A DNA stretch of 64,000 nt, from NCBI GenBank assembly GCA_028564925.1, contig CM053034.1, forward strand, positions 92,823,626 to 92,887,625, given 5' to 3'. The translations under genes and the position numbers were made by a program. Positions 25,090-37,018 of this stretch are shown here, in pieces. The notes beneath the pieces are model-generated. The model was not told the DNA's origin and ran no database searches. It was given only the letters and a program-made list of their open reading frames with translations. How positions within the stretch are numbered: the first letter of the stretch is position 1; each line of letters begins with the position of its first letter. The stretch comes from Lithobates sylvaticus. Lineage: Eukaryota > Chordata > Amphibia > Anura > Ranidae.

Positions 25090-26033
25090 GTGGGATTAAT
25101 CTCATTCTACTTTTCTGGAGAGACTTGACAACTTTAAAAGAAGCCCATATTGAGACCCAGACATTCTCAGACCACGCCCCTACCTCAGTTGTATTGAAAT
25201 TGCATGACATTCCCATGAAACCCTGCATGTGGGGACTCAATCCCACTTTGCTGACTGACCCCATGACTGCGACACACATCTCAGAAGTCATAAGCACGTA
25301 TTGCCGCCAAAATACCACTGTCTCTTTACTTTCCATCTGGGAGGCACGTAATTGTGTGGTACGAGGAAAATTAATTAGCTTAGCTTCTCAGCGTAAAAAG
25401 GAATATGAAATGGAACTACGATCTCTAATAGACAATATTTCCAAATTAGAAACACAACATAAAAGATCGGTAGCAGTACAGTCTGCTAGTGAACTTCTGA
25501 CAGCACATAAGGAACTACAAGCTAAACTGGATCTTGAGGCTAAACACATATTGTTCCTCAAAAGGGGATTTTTTTACAAACATGGCAATAAAAGTAGTAA
25601 ATTCCTAGCTAAAGCATTAAGAGATATCAGATCTTCGATTCATATGTCTCAGATCAGAGACCAAGACACTAAAATGGTACATGTCACGGAACAAATAGGG
25701 TCGGAATTCCACAGCTTCTATTCTAAACTTTACAACTTACCACCACCCCAGAAACCAGCCCTCTTTGGAGGGCACTAGGCCCCAGATAATACAGCAATAT
25801 CTAGAAGAAAGTGGGCTACCAAATTTGTCTCTCTCTCACTGATGCTGATAAAATTGACAAGCCTATTGACATGACAGGGATTTTACACGCAATCAAAACA
25901 ATGAAGTCTAGCAAGAGCCCGGGCCCAGGTGGCTTTTTAGGCATCTACTATAAAACTTTTACCTCGTTAATCGCAAAACCATTGCTTAACTCACTGAACT
26001 CTTTAAAAAAAAAAAGTTTTGCCATCCTCCTTT
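25090..26033 (+). pseudogene. LINE ORF2 remnant: end of endonuclease to start of reverse transcriptase
   Basis: The frame opening before 25125 contains TFSDHAPTSVVL, matching the SDH motif near the end of the apurinic endonuclease domain, then the linker WEARNCVVRGKLISLASQRK and a long helical region to about 25778. A frame change follows, and from 25811 the next frame reads DMTGILHAIKTMKSSKSPGP and GGFLGIYYKTF, the N-terminal reverse transcriptase block (KSPGPDGF). It stops where the hAT-type element begins. Together it is the middle of an L1-type ORF2; the catalytic FADD region is absent. Confidence 0.8.
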
Positions 26034-26034
26034 A

Positions 26035-28251
26035 TAGGGATGAGCCGATGTTTGAGTCGAATGTAAGTTCGACTCGAGCATCGTGTGTTCGCCTGTTTGC
26101 CGAACAGCGAACAATATGCGGTTGAAAAATCAAAAGTGCTAATTTTAAAGGCTTATACGCAAGTTACTGTCATAAAAAGTGTTTGAGGACCTGGGTCCTG
26201 CCCAATTGTATCAATGCAAAACATTTTTTTTAAACAGCCGTTTTTTCGGGAGCAGTGATTTTTTTAATGCTTAAAGTGAAACAATAAAAATGAAATATTC
26301 CTTCAAATATCGTGCATGGGGGTGTCTATAGTAGGCCTGTAAAGTGGCACATTTTTCCTGTGTTTAGAACAGTACCACAGCAAAATTACATTTCTAAAGG
26401 AAAAATTGTCATTTAAAACTGATCGCGGCTGTAATGAATTGTCGGGTCTCGACAATATAGATACAGATAATTGAAAAAAAATGGGACCCCCCCTCCATTA
26501 CCAGGCCCTTTGGGTCTGGTATGAATATTAAGGGGAACCCCTGAATCAAAAAAAAAATTGTGTGAGGGTCCCTCTAAAATACATACCAGGCCCTTCGGGT
26601 CTGATATGGAAATGAAGGGGAACCCTGTGCCAAATAAAAAAAATGGCGTAGGGGTCCCCCAAAATCCATACCAGACCCTTATCCGAGCACTCAACCTGGC
26701 AGGCCACAGGAAAAGAGGGGGGACGAGAGATTGCCCCCCTGCACCATACCAGGCCACATGCCCTCAACATGGGGAGGGTGCTTTGGGGTAGTCCGCAAAG
26801 CACCTTGTCCCCATGCTGTTGGTGACAAGGGCCTCATACCCACAACCCTTGCCTGGTGGTTGTGGTGGTCTGCAGGCGGGGGGCTTATTGGAATCTGGAA
26901 GCCCCCTTTAACAAGGGGACCCCCAGATCCGGCCTCCCCCCTGTGTGAATTGGTAATGGCCTACCATTTCATAAAAAAAATGGAAAAAAGACAAGAGACA
27001 GCTTGGGACAAAAAATAAAACTGTCCCACAAAGTAAGTTCCCGCAGCCCAAAACATCTTTTCTTTGACAGCTCATATATAACTGAGGGCAGGGCCATCCG
27101 GTGTCGTAACCAGGTGACCCCGCCCCCTCTGACGCACGAGGACATCCCCATGGCTTCCCTGTGGGATCCAGATTCTAATAAGCCCCCTGCCCGCAGACCC
27201 CCACAACCACCGGGCAAGGGTTGTGGGGATGAGGCCCTTGTCCCCATCAACATGAGGACAAGGTGCCTTGGGGGGCTACCCCAAAGCGCCCTCCCCATGT
27301 TGAGGGCATGTGGCCTGGTACGGTTCAGGCGCCCCCCTCTTTTCCTGTGGCCTGCCAGGTTGCGTGCTCGGATAAGGGTCTGGTATGGATTTTGGGAGGA
27401 CCCCTACATCATTTTTTTTTTAATTTTAGTGCATGGTTCCCCTTAATTTCCGTATCAGACCCTGAAGGGCCTGGTATGAATTTTAGGGGGACCCCCACGA
27501 GATTCAGTTTTTTTTGATTCAGGGTTCCCCTTAATATTCATACCAGACCCAAAGGGCCTGGTAATGGGGGGGGGGTCCCATGCTCTTTTTTCAATTATCT
27601 GTATCTATATTGCCGGGACCCGACAAGTCATTACAGCCGCGATCAGTCTTAAATTTTTCCTTTAGAAATGTAATTTTGCTGTGGTACTGTTCTAAACACG
27701 GGAAAAATGTGCCACTTTACAGGCATACTATAGACACCCCCCAGGCATGATATTTAAAGGAATAATTCCTTTTTATTGTTTCACTTTAAGCATTAAAAAA
27801 ATTGAGAAAGAAAGACGGCGCCCTCTTAGTGCAGAATATGTTAAGAGATATTTATTACAAGTGAATTAAAAACACTCACAAAAGAGATGTTAGTTCAGGC
27901 ATGTCAAGGGTAACTTTTCATCCATCGTTTCTCCCGAGTGAAGCGATTGTCACAAGCTGATCGAAAGGGTCCTGTGTCCTTGTCTCTTAGCTTCTCCGAT
28001 GGCGCTGTGGGTGCCCAGCGTTTCCAGGTGGTTGGAGCTCAGACGGTGGATGTTTTGTGATGCTCTGCTGTACAGCTGTATTGTACGGCGAACACTTCCG
28101 GGAAAGGGGTCAAATGGGCGGCGCTTCGGAGCATGCATGCTCCTTCATCAGGCTATAGGCCACCCGGGTCCCAAAACACTTTTTATGGACTTTTTATGGC
28201 AATAACTTGCATTTAAGTCTTTAAAATTAGCACTTTTTGATTTTTCATGTT
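26035..28251. mobile_element. Second copy of the palindromic hAT-type element, right terminus missing
   Basis: Starts TAGGGATGAGCCGATGTTTG directly after the LINE frame. About 26110-26960 is mirrored by about 27160-28245 (ATTACAGCCGCGATCAG at 27634 against CTGATCGCGGCTGTAAT at 26419). The right arm is cut by an insert at about 27797-28162, and the final 60 bases of the family are absent. Frames at 26413-26803 and 27003-27517 are mirror readings of the arms. Confidence 0.75.
27797..28162 (-). repeat. Structured repeat inserted in the right arm of the hAT-type copy
   Basis: This block interrupts the arm between GCATTAAAAAAA and ACCCGGGTCCC. On the minus strand it reads CCTGATGAAGGAGCATGCAT, a hairpin, a CpG-rich part and an AT-rich 3' end with AATAAATATC. 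The order hairpin, CpG-rich core, AT-rich tail resembles the repeats at 6115 and 47235. Flanking host sequence is partly missing, so no target duplication is visible. Confidence 0.5.
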
Positions 28252-28309
28252 CGTGTCCGGGGGAAAGGGGGCGCTAGGTGGCACTGATGATTGGGGCACT
28301 GATTACCAG

Positions 28310-29094
28310 TGTAACCTGTCAGTGGTCAGAGGTAGAGGGGAAGCTGTCGCCACTAAGGAGCCATCCACCTTATTACCAGGGACCACAGTGAGTAACTGAA
28401 GCAAGTATCGCAGCAGTATTCTCGTCAAACGGGCATGGTGGAGAATTGAGAAACTTCAGGCGGTGATCAAGTCAGGGAGGTGACGCTTGCAGAGCAGCCT
28501 TGTGTGCTAAGCCAGGGACCGAGCAGGCAAGTGGGGTGAAGCTTGAGAAGTATCTGTGAGTGCCAAGGTAGGGACCCAGCAGAGAGGCGGGGTGATGCTT
28601 GAGGAAGATACCACTGAGAGGATTGGAGAAGCTATAGGGGATTCAGTGGCAGTGAATCAGTGGGTCCAATGAGAAACTGGGAGCTCAGTTGGCTGAAGAA
28701 CTGCAAAGAGAAGTTGTAGTGAAGGTGAAAGAACTGTGACGCTTTGAGTTAGGAACTGTTAAAGACTGTTGCCATAAGAGACAGCATTCCTGCACGTGCA
28801 GATGTGGCGTCTTGCTGGAGGCCTGTCCCTGCACGGCTGTCCTCCTATTGAAGTCTCAGAGTCTGCTCTTTGAACTTGCTACTACTTAAGAGTGTCCTGG
28901 CCCTAACCCTCCCCCCCCCAAAGATTGTAAGAGAAATAAACATATTTTTTGCATTTAAGAAGTGTCTGACGCCTAATAACTTTATCGACATTGCACCCAC
29001 TATGCATCACAACCCACCATATACAGAAGGATTTCAGCTATCTCTGGCCCTGAAGGTTCTCATTAGACTGATGGAGACCGGAGACATTGCTACA
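28310..29094 (+). repeat. 5' LTR of the older LTR fossil (785 bp)
   Basis: Matches 33287-34071 along nearly its full length (for example GGGGAAGCTGTCGCCACT and ATTCCTGCACGTGCAGATGT). It lacks the first about 460 bases present at the start of the 3' LTR. Confidence 0.75.
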
Positions 29095-29096
29095 TT

Positions 29097-29114
29097 TGAC
29101 GCCCAACGTGGGGC
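29097..29114 (+). promoter_or_regulatory. tRNA-Lys-type primer binding site of the older LTR fossil
   Basis: TGACGCCCAACGTGGGGC lies two bases after the 5' LTR and matches, with one change, the site complementary to tRNA-Lys(1,2) used by several retroviruses. Confidence 0.8.
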
Positions 29115-32100
29115 AAAGGCGTTATCCTTGCAGCGGTCACCCATAGCAACTGGCTTTAGCTCCAAGGATCAGCCTTGGCTTTTGACACTTCCTGTCAGTG
29201 CTTTAAGGGTTAAAACCCACTTCTAAATGGACTGCATTACAGTTTTGGCATGTGGCAGCAAGAAGAGGCTGGGCGCCACAGTTCCCGGAGAACATTTGCA
29301 CCAATCTGTTGGCAGGGGGAAGAGCCCCTGCTCTGCAGAGGAGGATAAGGAAGTGCTGCAACGTGCACTTGATTGTGGATTAGAGAGGAAGATAGCGCAG
29401 TCCGTGAGTGATATGGCGGATTGGAGAAAGTATATAACGCTGGAGGCTATGAGCCTCTAGGACTGATTTGTGAATGATGTTCCGGCCTGACCACGCAGTT
29501 AAGGCCTTGGATCATCTGTGGAAATTGTGGGGAACAGTTGTTTGAGGTTATCGCCCCAACCCAGCCTCCTCAGATACTACAGGTTGAATGGGACAGAAAC
29601 GTTGCTATCCCGGCTGCGAGTGATCCCCAGAGTCCCCCTGCTGATTCTGGAGTCGTGCAGGAAGCTGCTAATCCTGCATCGGTGACCACCCCAGGACCCA
29701 GCGCACCAGTTGCTTCTAGAGGCCGTGCTGCTTGCTTTGATGTCTAAACCTCCTGAGAGGAAAGTACCGGGGCCTGGTAAGCAAGTGAGAGTGGTGTTCA
29801 TATAGAGAAAGTGATGCCTGTAGCCAACCAAGGAAATTAAATAGTTGTGCCGGTCAAGGCGCATGCTAAGCGTAACTATCTCCTGGCTGAAGAGTGTTCC
29901 ACCCCTTCAGATTCGGATATCCCACCCGAATCTGTTGCTTTCGGACACTTTATTCTATACCAGGAAATGGAGAGACTGCGATGAGGAACCAATGAATGAG
30001 GTGCAAGAATGCAGGATTCACTCTGCTGTTACTGACAATGTGGAAATCAAGCTGCCTGCCGATGCAGCCAAGCTAGTCAGTATCTCTAGGTCTGTCAAGG
30101 AGGATCCAGGGGTGGGTCACCAAAGCTCGTCCTATTGTACCCTTACCTAAGGTTAAGCTGGATGAAGTTGCTGGGTGTTCAGTTCAACGTGCACCAGACG
30201 GGATCCTAAAACCCTGCCTAGGCTGTCCAAAATACAGCAAATCATAATAAAGAAAGTAGTGGCAGAATACGGGTACCTGTATCCATATATACCAGCGCAT
30301 CTGGAAGACGAGATTTTTGACAAAGAGGTCCAGTGGGTGGATGAGGCTGCGCCTAAAAAATACCATTCTGTAGTGAATACCTGGAGCTACATCAGGAAGA
30401 TTAACTTGGGCAGCGTAGTCATCCGCAGGCCAGATAAAAGAGACTTTAAACGTTTTGTCACCACGGCGAACACTAAAGGAGAAATCTTGATCCTGCCCTG
30501 TCCCGGGTACTACTGGTAACTGTCATGCGGATACGGATGCCATCTCTCTTTGTGGATTACAAATGTGCAGTTGCGTAGTCAAAGGACGCTTTGCTGAAGC
30601 CACTCTATTTCTTTGCACAAAGTTCTTTGCTAATTGGGAACATTTCAGAAAGGTGTACTGCCAGGACTGTGCTGGACTGAATGCTGCCGGCAGATACATG
30701 GAGTGATATCTTAAGCCACGTTGGCTAAAACTGAAGTTTTTGTGGTGTTCCACCCTGAAGAGCAATCTGTGACCTTAAGCAGATTCTTGTTTGCAAGTAA
30801 TAAAGAAAGTTTATTTGTCTTTGGCTGTCATGTGGACAGACTGAGGATATCTTTGCAAGGGGGCCTGTGTCCCAAAGTGTGGTCCCTTGCACCATGACCT
30901 GGCTGCTTGTTGCCTGAAACGCAGTCATATCTTTTGTGCCCAGAGTTACCCTTAAAGAAGAGAGGGAACTGCTGGAAAATATGGTCCACCCTGAGTAAAA
31001 TTAATGGACTGTGACATGTCATGGACACTGGGTGTGTGGTTAGTCAGAATAGGTTGTGATAAAACCATTCATGTGAATAATGGACTAACTTATGTGATAG
31101 AACTGTTTCTAGAGTTGGTCACTAGGTGGCGTAAGCAGTGCTGACCTGAGTGAAATATATTCATATTATGTGCTAAGTGTCAGTTTGATAATTATTGGAA
31201 GGAGGTGCCATCCTCCATTAAGGATGGCATCTGCTTTCAGAATATAATGTACTATTTAGACTGAACTTACACTGCTAGGCAGCCTTCAGCTGAGGACCAG
31301 TTCAAATCATTGTGTACATATTGCACTACGTTATTATAGGATGCATTTGCATTGTTTTGATCTCTCTCTTTCAGGTGTTGCTGTATCGTGCGTCTTCCTT
31401 GGCTAAGGAGAGCAGGGATCTAACCTGATGACAACACTAACCCTCTGTATATTTGCTATTACTGTATATATTAGATAGATAGTTAGGAAGCAATACTATG
31501 TCTTTGCTTGCCTTTAAAATTGTACATAATTATTTTTGATATTTAAATATCATACGTGATTTACCATTTTTCATGTGTCTGATACTATGTTTATTTCATG
31601 TGGCATGCCACAAGTACTGATACTTTGTTGTTCTTCCCCCGCTCGTTTGTACTATGAAATTTGCTTGTATCTAAATGTGAGTACCCCTTTCACTCATTCA
31701 CAATTGTTTTTAACTACTTGGAATAAACTATTGGTTATAAATTTACTGCACTATGAGGCTCCTTCCCTTCCTTTATATACACTGATGCGAGCGCCCCCCC
31801 CCCCCCCCCCCCCATAACTGGATACATTGCTAAAGCACCAATAGGACCCGGGACATCCATCTAACACCCAAAGGAGTAAGGTTACCAAGAACCACAAAGA
31901 CCCAAATTTTCATGCTGTAACCTTACAGCTGTAAGGTAAGGGGCCATCCACACTATCCCCACTAGGATCGCATGAAATCGCTATAAATTGCACAAGATAT
32001 CCACAGCCAAATAATCGCACAGTCCAAATCACATCAAAGGAACCACTTGCACTGCACTTATGGAATGAACTTTACCTCACCCTACCTTTTTTATGGACAT

Positions 32101-32809
32101 TTATTGTATACATCTACTGCGATTTTACCCTGTGCTCTATTATATACATGTTTTTATGCGATTCACTCTAGTCACTGGATAGATGCGTAACCATCACTTA
32201 ATATTTCATTTCTACTGCGATTTTTATTGCCACTTTCCTCGTGCAATTATTTAATCGCATCCACTATATATTTATCTCATTTGACTGGATTCACCCAGTT
32301 TGATTTTTTCTCTTTATTTATGTGAATTTTCATCACAATCACCATTCACCTTTTATGTCACATTGACTTTTAAACAATGTTTTGATGTTTTGTGTATATT
32401 TGTGATTTTACCTTTTATAATCACTGGCATACCCCCTCCATGCCAAATAGCTTATTTTTATTATCCACTATGCACTTTATCTAGGCAATTCTACGATTTG
32501 CTTATTGATTTTATCTGGATTTATTTCCCTGATCTTTTACCTTCCTTTAGTTTAGTTTAACTGTTTGCGCGCCACTACCTTTCTATTTTTATTCTCTTTG
32601 GGTTCAGACATTCCCCCCAGTGTGTGCTGCATCACACTAGTTACTCTTTGTGCAAGCGCAGGATTACCTTCTTTTATTTATGTACTGATACTTTGTTGTT
32701 CTTCCCCTGTTTCCCCACCTATTCCAGTTTTTGTCAGGACATTCGGTCTCAGGCTTGGGAGCTCAAATTTTTATTTTTTTTGCAAACTTCGAGACATCGG
32801 TTTTTGGGC
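29115..32809 (+). other. Interior of the older LTR fossil, not recognisable as viral genes
   Basis: Frames up to about 118 codons occur, one proline-rich (29538-29747), but no motif of gag, pol or env is recognisable. It contains a 26-bp direct repeat and a run of 20 C (31794-31813). Confidence 0.4.
31640..32681. repeat. 1.04-kb segment bracketed by a 26-bp direct repeat
   Basis: The 26 bases beginning GTACTGATACTTTGTTGTTC occur at 31614-31639 and again at 32682-32707. The segment between is AT-rich apart from a poly-C run. It may be a retroposed insert with a long target duplication or a local duplication; ends show no terminal inverted repeat. Confidence 0.5.
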
Positions 32810-34071
32810 AGGGGAAAGATGTAACACCCTGGAGTTTAGGCAGGGATGCTCCTCACAAATTTACTTGCCAGGAGTAGATAACCTGGTTGATTGTTAGAGA
32901 TCTATTCCTCCCTAAGTTTGGCCTGGTTGCACTTGTCTCTACTACCACTAGGTGCTAGATGGTGGTGCTAGATATGAGAAGGGCAACGCAAGGTCAAGTT
33001 ATGGGTATGTGGGTATCTCAGCCAATGGGCAAGGGTTTCTTTGAATCCCATGGCCTGCTGCGAGCACCTGTATATTTGGGGGGAGACAGGTGATCTATGT
33101 TCTGTGCTGTCTGGGTGGACGTGTGTCATTTTGCCCCAGGCTGCTAGGCCGAAGATTGGGCCTATCCCAGGAGCATCTGGCTGCTAGGCTGGTTGAGGGC
33201 CTATCCAGAAGCAAGAGAGCAGCGCAGGGTTGGGATTGCGGCTTGCAGTCCAACCAGAAGTGATGGTTCTGTCGGCCGGAGAACCTGTCAGTGGTCGAAG
33301 GTAGAGGGGAAGCTGTCGCCACTCAGGGACCATCCACCTTATTACCAGAGACCACATTGAGTAACTGAAGCAAGTACCAGAGCAGTATTCTCTCCGAACG
33401 GGCATGGTGGAGAATCTGAAAACTTCAGGCGGTGATCAAGTCAGAGCAGCCTTGTGTGCCAAGCCAGGGACCGAGCAGGCCAGTGGGGTAAAGCTTGAGA
33501 AGTATCTGTGAGTGCCAAGCTAGGGACCCAGCAGAGAGGCTGGGGTGACGTTGCGGAAGATACCCCGTGAGGATTAGAGGAGCTCAAGGGATTCAGTGTC
33601 AATGAATCAGTGGGTCTAGTGAGAGACCGGGAGCTCAGTGGGCTGAAGAACTACAAGAAGAATTTGTAGGGAAGGTGAAAGAACTGTTATGCTTTGTGTT
33701 AGGAACTTTTAAAGACTGTTGCCATAGGAGACAGTATTCCTGCACGTGCAGATGTGGCGTCTTGCAGGAGATCTTTGCAAGTTCAAAGAGCAGACTCCGA
33801 GACTCCGACACATCTGTCATCCTATTGAAGTCTCGGAGTCTGCTCTTTGAACTTGCAACTACTTAAGGGTGTCCTGGCCCTAACCCTTTTCCCCCCAAAA
33901 GTTTGAGGGAGAAAAAACATCTCTTTTGCATTCAAGAAGTGTCTGGCACCCAATAACTTTATCCACTTTGCACCCACTATGCCTCACAACCCACCATATA
34001 CAGAAGGATGTCAGCTATCTCTGGCCCTGGAGGTTCTCATTAGACTAAAGGAGGCCGGAGACCTTGCTACA
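32810..34071 (+). repeat. Purine tract and 3' LTR of the older LTR fossil
   Basis: AGGGGAAAGA (32810-32819) is the polypurine tract that primes plus-strand synthesis. The LTR runs from TGTAACACCC at 32820 to CTACA at 34071 (1252 bp). It contains a hairpin at about 33776-33855 in which AAGTTCAAAGAGCAGACTCC pairs with GGAGTCTGCTCTTTGAACTT; the 5' LTR keeps only one side. Confidence 0.75.
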
Positions 34072-34340
34072 TCAGTGTAATCAATGTACTGACATTCTTG
34101 ACGGCAGTCTTTTCCTCACACAGACACAGCATGGTTGGAAAGGGCTGCAGATAATTGGCAAGTCTGTTTACATGGTAAATGGCCGCTGTGATTGCGCAGG
34201 GTTCTGGGAGGATGCCAATGGACACCCACCCAAAATTGGAAGCCTGGGGCTCAGATGGAAGGGGGGGGCAGGGGGCCCATCGTGGTTTCTTGCACCGAGG
34301 CCTAGTTATGCCTCTGACATTGTGTCTTAGTATTTTGACA
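34072..34340. repeat. Interspersed repeat into which the older LTR fossil inserted
   Basis: TGTAATCAATGTACTGACATTCTTGACGGCAGTC and the following CACAG...GGTTGGAAAGGGCTGC block continue the repeat begun at 28262-28309 (GCACTGATTACCAG). It is a ranid repeat as I remember it; full limits are not visible. Confidence 0.45.
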
Positions 34341-34499
34341 TACATTAGTCCAAAATGTCTGATTTTAGCTCTAACATGTAATACATTTTGTATTTTTTTA
34401 ATATATTGGTATCAATCTCTATTTGGTACAACTCATAGACTATAACCCATGGAAAAAATTTCTTCTTTTGTTATCTACATATTTTAGGGATTGAGTTCT

Positions 34500-34707
34500 G
34501 CCATTGTCTCAGCAGCTGTGACCTTGTATGTGTCGACAAATCTGTAGCAACTGCGTGATGCTATCATGTTCATATGGACCAAAATCTCTGAGCAATGTTT
34601 CCAACAACTTGTTGAATCTGTGCCATGAAGAATTAAGGCCGTTCTGAAGGCAAAAGGGGGTCCAACCTGATACTAGCAAGGTGTAACTAATAAAGTGGCA
34701 GGTGAGT
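34500..34707. mobile_element. DNA transposon fragment (GGCCACTTTATTA-type terminus)
   Basis: AAGGCAAAAGGGGGTCCAAC, CTAGCAAGGTGTAACTAATA and AAGTGGCAGGTGAGTGTATA match the end of a Tc1/mariner-like element common in fish and frogs whose terminus reads CACTCACCGGCCACTTTATT on the other strand. Only the 3' part remains. Confidence 0.5.
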
Positions 34708-35478
34708 GTATATTTAGTGTAGAGTGAGTATTGTTTCTTTTTAAAACAAGGAATGCAGCAGGGGAAGACCAGCATCTGTCACTCCCCAAAGAGTTGCATA
34801 CAAAGGATCTCGGAGCAGTTTTCTCTCTTCAGCCCAATAGAATTTGGTGGTTTGGGCAGCAAAACAAGTAAAAATTATATATCTGTTTTACAGGAATGCC
34901 TGTACTACATGTTTTTAAAATAGCAGACATCCCAAGTCTCCCGCTAGGTGTAGGAGTCTCCCGCATCTCGGCTGCGGCTCCCTGACACCCACAAGTGCTG
35001 TGTGATATCCCAGCTGCAGGGCCGATCCAGTGCAGGTGCACGTTGTGCTCTGCTGCACTGTTTAATTAGTGGCGCCAGTGGCTGGCCATGCCACACTTGG
35101 CACTAATTCACTGTAGTTTTGCTGCTGATGCCTGCTATTACACCTCTGGATGCGCCGGCCCAGGCTGTGGGCTGAGGGAGGCTCTGGCTGACAGTGTTCG
35201 GTCTCACTGCTCTGCCTCTGCACCTCTCCAGAGTCCAGATATGTCCTGACTCGTTCAGGCACAGCCAGCCGCAGCTTCCAGGACAGGAGACAGCAGCATT
35301 GAGAGCAGAGCAGGAGGAAGCGGTCTGCCCACCCACCGACCTGTTACATTTACATTGGCTCCGCCCCCTTGCAGTGCTTTCTGCCTTTGATTTCTGCTTG
35401 GGGATGGAGCTGGGTGCTGTTAGATGCCACCAGCCTGCCTGTGCCATGTGAAGTGTTTCAGACTTCCACTCCAGGTCA
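34708..35478. other. Intergenic stretch without recognised features
   Basis: GC-richer near 35000-35450, with mirrored frames on both strands, but no domain is recognisable. Confidence 0.4.
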
Positions 35479-36190
35479 CCAGGGGTGTGCCTCTGGGTGA
35501 CTGTCTATGTGACTGGCTGTGTGAATGTGTGACTGGCTGTGTGTCTGTGTAACTGGCTGTGTGCCTGGCTGTGTGTCTCTGTGACTGGCTGTGTGACTGG
35601 CTGTGTGACTGGCTGTGTGTCTGTGTAACTGGCTGTGTGACTGGCTGTGTGTCTCTGTGACTGGCTGTGTCTTTGTGTGGCTGTGTGACTGGCTGTGTGT
35701 CTCTGTGACAGGCTGTGTCTTTGTGTGGCTGTGTCACTGGCTGTATGACTGGATGTGCGAATGTGTGACTGGCTGTGTGGCTCTGTGACTGTCTGTGTGG
35801 CTGACTGTGTAACTGGCTGTGTGACTGGCTGTGTGTCTATGTGACTGACTGTGTGGCTGGATGTGCGAATGTGTGACTGGCTGTGTGGCTGTGTGACTGG
35901 CTGTGTGTCTGGCTGTGTGAAATTGTGACTGGCTGCATGGCTCTGTGACTGTCTGTGTGACTGGCTGTGTGTCTGTGTGACTGGCTATGTGTCTGTGTGT
36001 CTGGCTGTGTGAATGTGTGACTGGCTGTGTGTCTGGCTGTGTGACTGGCTGTGTGTCTGTGTGTCTGGCTGTGTGTCTGGCTGTGTGAATGTGTGACTGG
36101 CTGTGTGTCTGGCTGTGTGAATGTGTGACTGGCTGTGTGAATGTGTGACTGGCTGTGTGTCTATGTGACTGGCCGTGTGTCTGTGTGACT
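35479..36190 (+). repeat. Minisatellite, units of about 8-16 bp built on GTGTGACTGGCT
   Basis: About 700 bp of imperfect units (GTGTGACTGGCT, GTGTGTCTG, GTGTGAATGTGTGACTGGCT) with an 8-bp sub-periodicity. Strand asymmetry is strong: the plus strand is rich in G and T. The histidine/serine/threonine-rich minus-strand frame at 35420-35737 is a shadow. Confidence 0.9.
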
Positions 36191-36544
36191 TTTTAGAGTA
36201 CTTTTAGATGTATCTACATTGTATTACTTACTTATGTTTTCTAGTTCAGTTGTGTTCTATTAGTTACTCTAATCAGCTGGCTTTGACAAGACAGAGAAAT
36301 AATCTGAAGTTTTAGTTAAGCAATACAGCCAACCAGAGCAATGTTTCCTATAAACCAGCCTTTTTTTCAATATTTTTATTACAGAGGAATCCCTGGAATA
36401 TTTTCATATCTCAAGGGAGTCCCTGCTAAATTATTACATCTCTAGGTCACAGCACATTTACATGATCAGTAAGTTGTAAATATAATATTACCTAAAACAA
36501 TAAAGAATGTAGTGTATCAAGCATGATTGACAACCAGAGTAGAT

Positions 36545-36920
36545 AGCTCCTTTCACATGTGTGGATCCGTATTCATCCATCCGCTTGGTCAGCAGGGATC
36601 GCTCCGTTGATCCCCGCTGAGCCGGCGGATGACAAGTCCGTCTCTGCACACTGTCAGATCTCTGCTCTCCTCTATGGGTGGATCGGATGATTACGGACCG
36701 CCTGTCCGCTTTCATCCGTTCTGATCCGCCAGACGGATGGAAAATAGGGTTTCCATCTGCCTGGATTTTGCGTAGTGGATCGGATCGGTGCGGATCGGAT
36801 GTCAGCGGACATGTCACCGCTGACATCCGTCGCTCCATAGAGATGTATGGAGCGACTGTTCAGGTCCGCTGAAATAACTGACAGGTGGATCTGAACGCTC
36901 CGCACATGTGAAAGGGCCCT
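36545..36920. mobile_element. MITE with CCCTTTCACATGTG termini
   Basis: Left AGCTCCTTTCACATGTGTGG and right (other strand) AGGGCCCTTTCACATGTGCG are inverted termini. The 376-bp interior is filled with further inverted GGATCxGATG blocks, including a GCGGATC-rich hairpin. No target duplication could be fixed, so the superfamily stays open. Confidence 0.6.
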
Positions 36921-37018
36921 AACACTCTCCTACTCTATAAGAAACAATTGTTTTTTGGTTGACTTTATAAACGTTATCCAATGTACTGTGTTGATTATGG
37001 TACTCACATTTGTATACT

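Larger units (their letters stand above)
22036..26034 (+). mobile_element. L1/Tx1-like LINE, decayed, split by two nested elements and cut on the right
   Basis: The left edge GGAGGCGTGGCTTGGCATGC starts a GC-richer leader, followed by ORF1 remains (22261-24190) and ORF2 remains (about 25090-26033). A Harbinger-type MITE (22567-22991) and a CR1-like fragment (23383-23896) sit inside ORF1. At 26035 the reverse transcriptase region is cut by a hAT-type element. The ORF2 endonuclease start is not recognisable between 24200 and 25080. Confidence 0.75.
28310..34071 (+). mobile_element. LTR retroelement fossil (retrovirus-like, tRNA-Lys-type primer site), broken
   Basis: Two long direct repeats start TGTAAC and end CTACA and bracket an interior with a tRNA-Lys-type primer site after the first and a purine tract just before the second. 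CCAG (28306-28309) and TCAG (34072-34075) flank the whole and fit a 4-bp duplication with one change. Host sequence resumes across the site (CACTGATTACCAG, then TGTAATCAATG). No recognisable protease, polymerase or envelope remains; the interior is heavily decayed or was always non-autonomous. The two LTRs differ by roughly 7 per cent where compared, so this copy is clearly older than the one at 54917. Confidence 0.7.

Noticed and set aside
29227-30519. Frames in the older LTR fossil as viral proteins
   Set aside because: No recognisable motif of any retroviral gene.
35420-35737. Histidine-rich minus-strand frame with repeated TQPV-like blocks
   Set aside because: Translation of the GT-rich minisatellite.
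36545-36920. Assignment of this MITE to Harbinger because TAA follows its right end
   Set aside because: The left side does not show a matching TAA next to the terminus.
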